Below, one piece after another: positions 63,751-64,000 of a stretch of 64,000 nt of DNA. The notes under the pieces are model-generated. The model was not told where the DNA came from. It searched no databases and saw only the letters and a program-made list of their open reading frames with translations. The stretch comes from Longimicrobium sp. (GTDB lineage Bacteria > Gemmatimonadota > Gemmatimonadetes > Longimicrobiales > Longimicrobiaceae). How positions within the stretch are numbered: position 1 is the first letter of the stretch; each line of letters begins with the position of its first letter. Both the position numbers and the translations under genes were made by a program. The DNA is taken from the NCBI GenBank assembly GCA_036389795.1, contig DASVWD010000246.1, forward strand, positions 1-64,000. The letters run 5' to 3'.

Positions 63751-64000
63751 CTACAGCTCGCGATCCCGCAGCTCGCGCGCGGCGAGCAGCGCGTCGAGCG
63801 TCCGCTGCACCTCGCGCATCACCTCCATCTGGTGCTCGTAGCGCTGCTGGAGCTGCGCCACCTCCCGGCGCGCGGCCTCGGCGTCCCGTCGGGCGGCTTC
63901 CGCCACCCGCCGCGCCTCCTCGGCCACGTGGCGCGCCTGCTCGGCCGTCTCGCGCAGCCGCTCGGCCTCGGTGCGCCTCCACTCCGAGAGCGCCCGCACC
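63751..64000 (-). CDS. coiled-coil protein, cut by window edge
   Basis: At least 82 residues of almost continuous heptad-like coiled coil (ETAEQARHVAEEARRVAEAA, then LQQRYEHQMEVMREVQRTLD). Highly charged, no membrane segment. The frame remains open to the window end; a GTG at 63999 could be the start or the gene may extend further. Function unknown. Confidence 0.55.
   Translation of the reverse strand, partial: VRALSEWRRTEAERLRETAEQARHVAEEARRVAEAARRDAEAARREVAQLQQRYEHQMEVMREVQRTLDALLAARELRDREL

Overview
The window reads as chromosomal DNA of a high-GC, Gram-negative (diderm) bacterium. Outer-membrane and envelope genes are present (LptD, a complete tol-pal set, TatC), most coding sequence has very G/C-rich third positions, and GTG starts with 1-4 bp gene overlaps are common. 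This combination, together with LysM, CgeB-type glycosyltransferase and malto-oligosyl-trehalose genes, suggests Gemmatimonadota, perhaps a Longimicrobium relative. The taxon is inferred and was not searched. No rRNA, no complete tRNA and no CRISPR array was seen.

Layout. 0.3-5.2 kb: a degenerate GGDEF protein overlapping an archaeal-type phosphoglycerate mutase, a metallo-beta-lactamase/rhodanese sulfur enzyme and a YbhN-like membrane protein. 5.7-8.6 kb: a secreted amidohydrolase and a small unknown protein. 9.0-18.4 kb: a tightly packed glycan locus with two SDR nucleotide-sugar epimerases, an MDR dehydrogenase, a Gfo/Idh/MocA oxidoreductase, a GT4 glycosyltransferase, three related CgeB-like glycosyltransferases and one unknown small protein. 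18.5-22.0 kb: a lower-GC island on the minus strand encoding a SIR2-like predicted NADase followed by a STAND NTPase with a C-terminal multi-pass membrane/RDD domain. It looks like a two-gene NAD-depleting defence module and is the most interesting item here. 22.3-28.9 kb: two paralogous Cys/His-rich secreted proteins around hypothetical genes and a GHL10-type glycosyl hydrolase. 29.5-33.5 kb: a LysM protein and a haem/sirohaem operon (HemX/CcsA-like, precorrin-2 dehydrogenase, HemA). 33.7-44.1 kb: tolQ-tolR-tolA/tonB-tolB, an NTF2-like gene, pal, cpoB, nrdR, tatC and lptD. 44.4-49.1 kb: a DUF4331 protein split over two genes, an intact-looking IS630 element with a probable +1 frameshift, a TPR protein and a small secreted protein. 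49.5-51.0 kb: an ECF sigma factor and its anti-sigma factor. 51.1-59.9 kb: a DUF3800 protein and the TreY/GlgX/TreZ trehalose-glycogen genes. 60.3-64.0 kb: a small outer-membrane-like protein, a PAS-PAS-GAF histidine kinase and a coiled-coil gene cut by the window edge.

The intergenic spaces hold a striking set of dispersed repeats. They include at least seven copies of a palindromic hairpin whose arms are built from roughly 6-9 nt purine-rich units (ACGGAG / ACAGAG), plus several other families (named R1-R8 below). These recur next to unrelated genes, often several families in the same gap. They explain most of the larger non-coding gaps.
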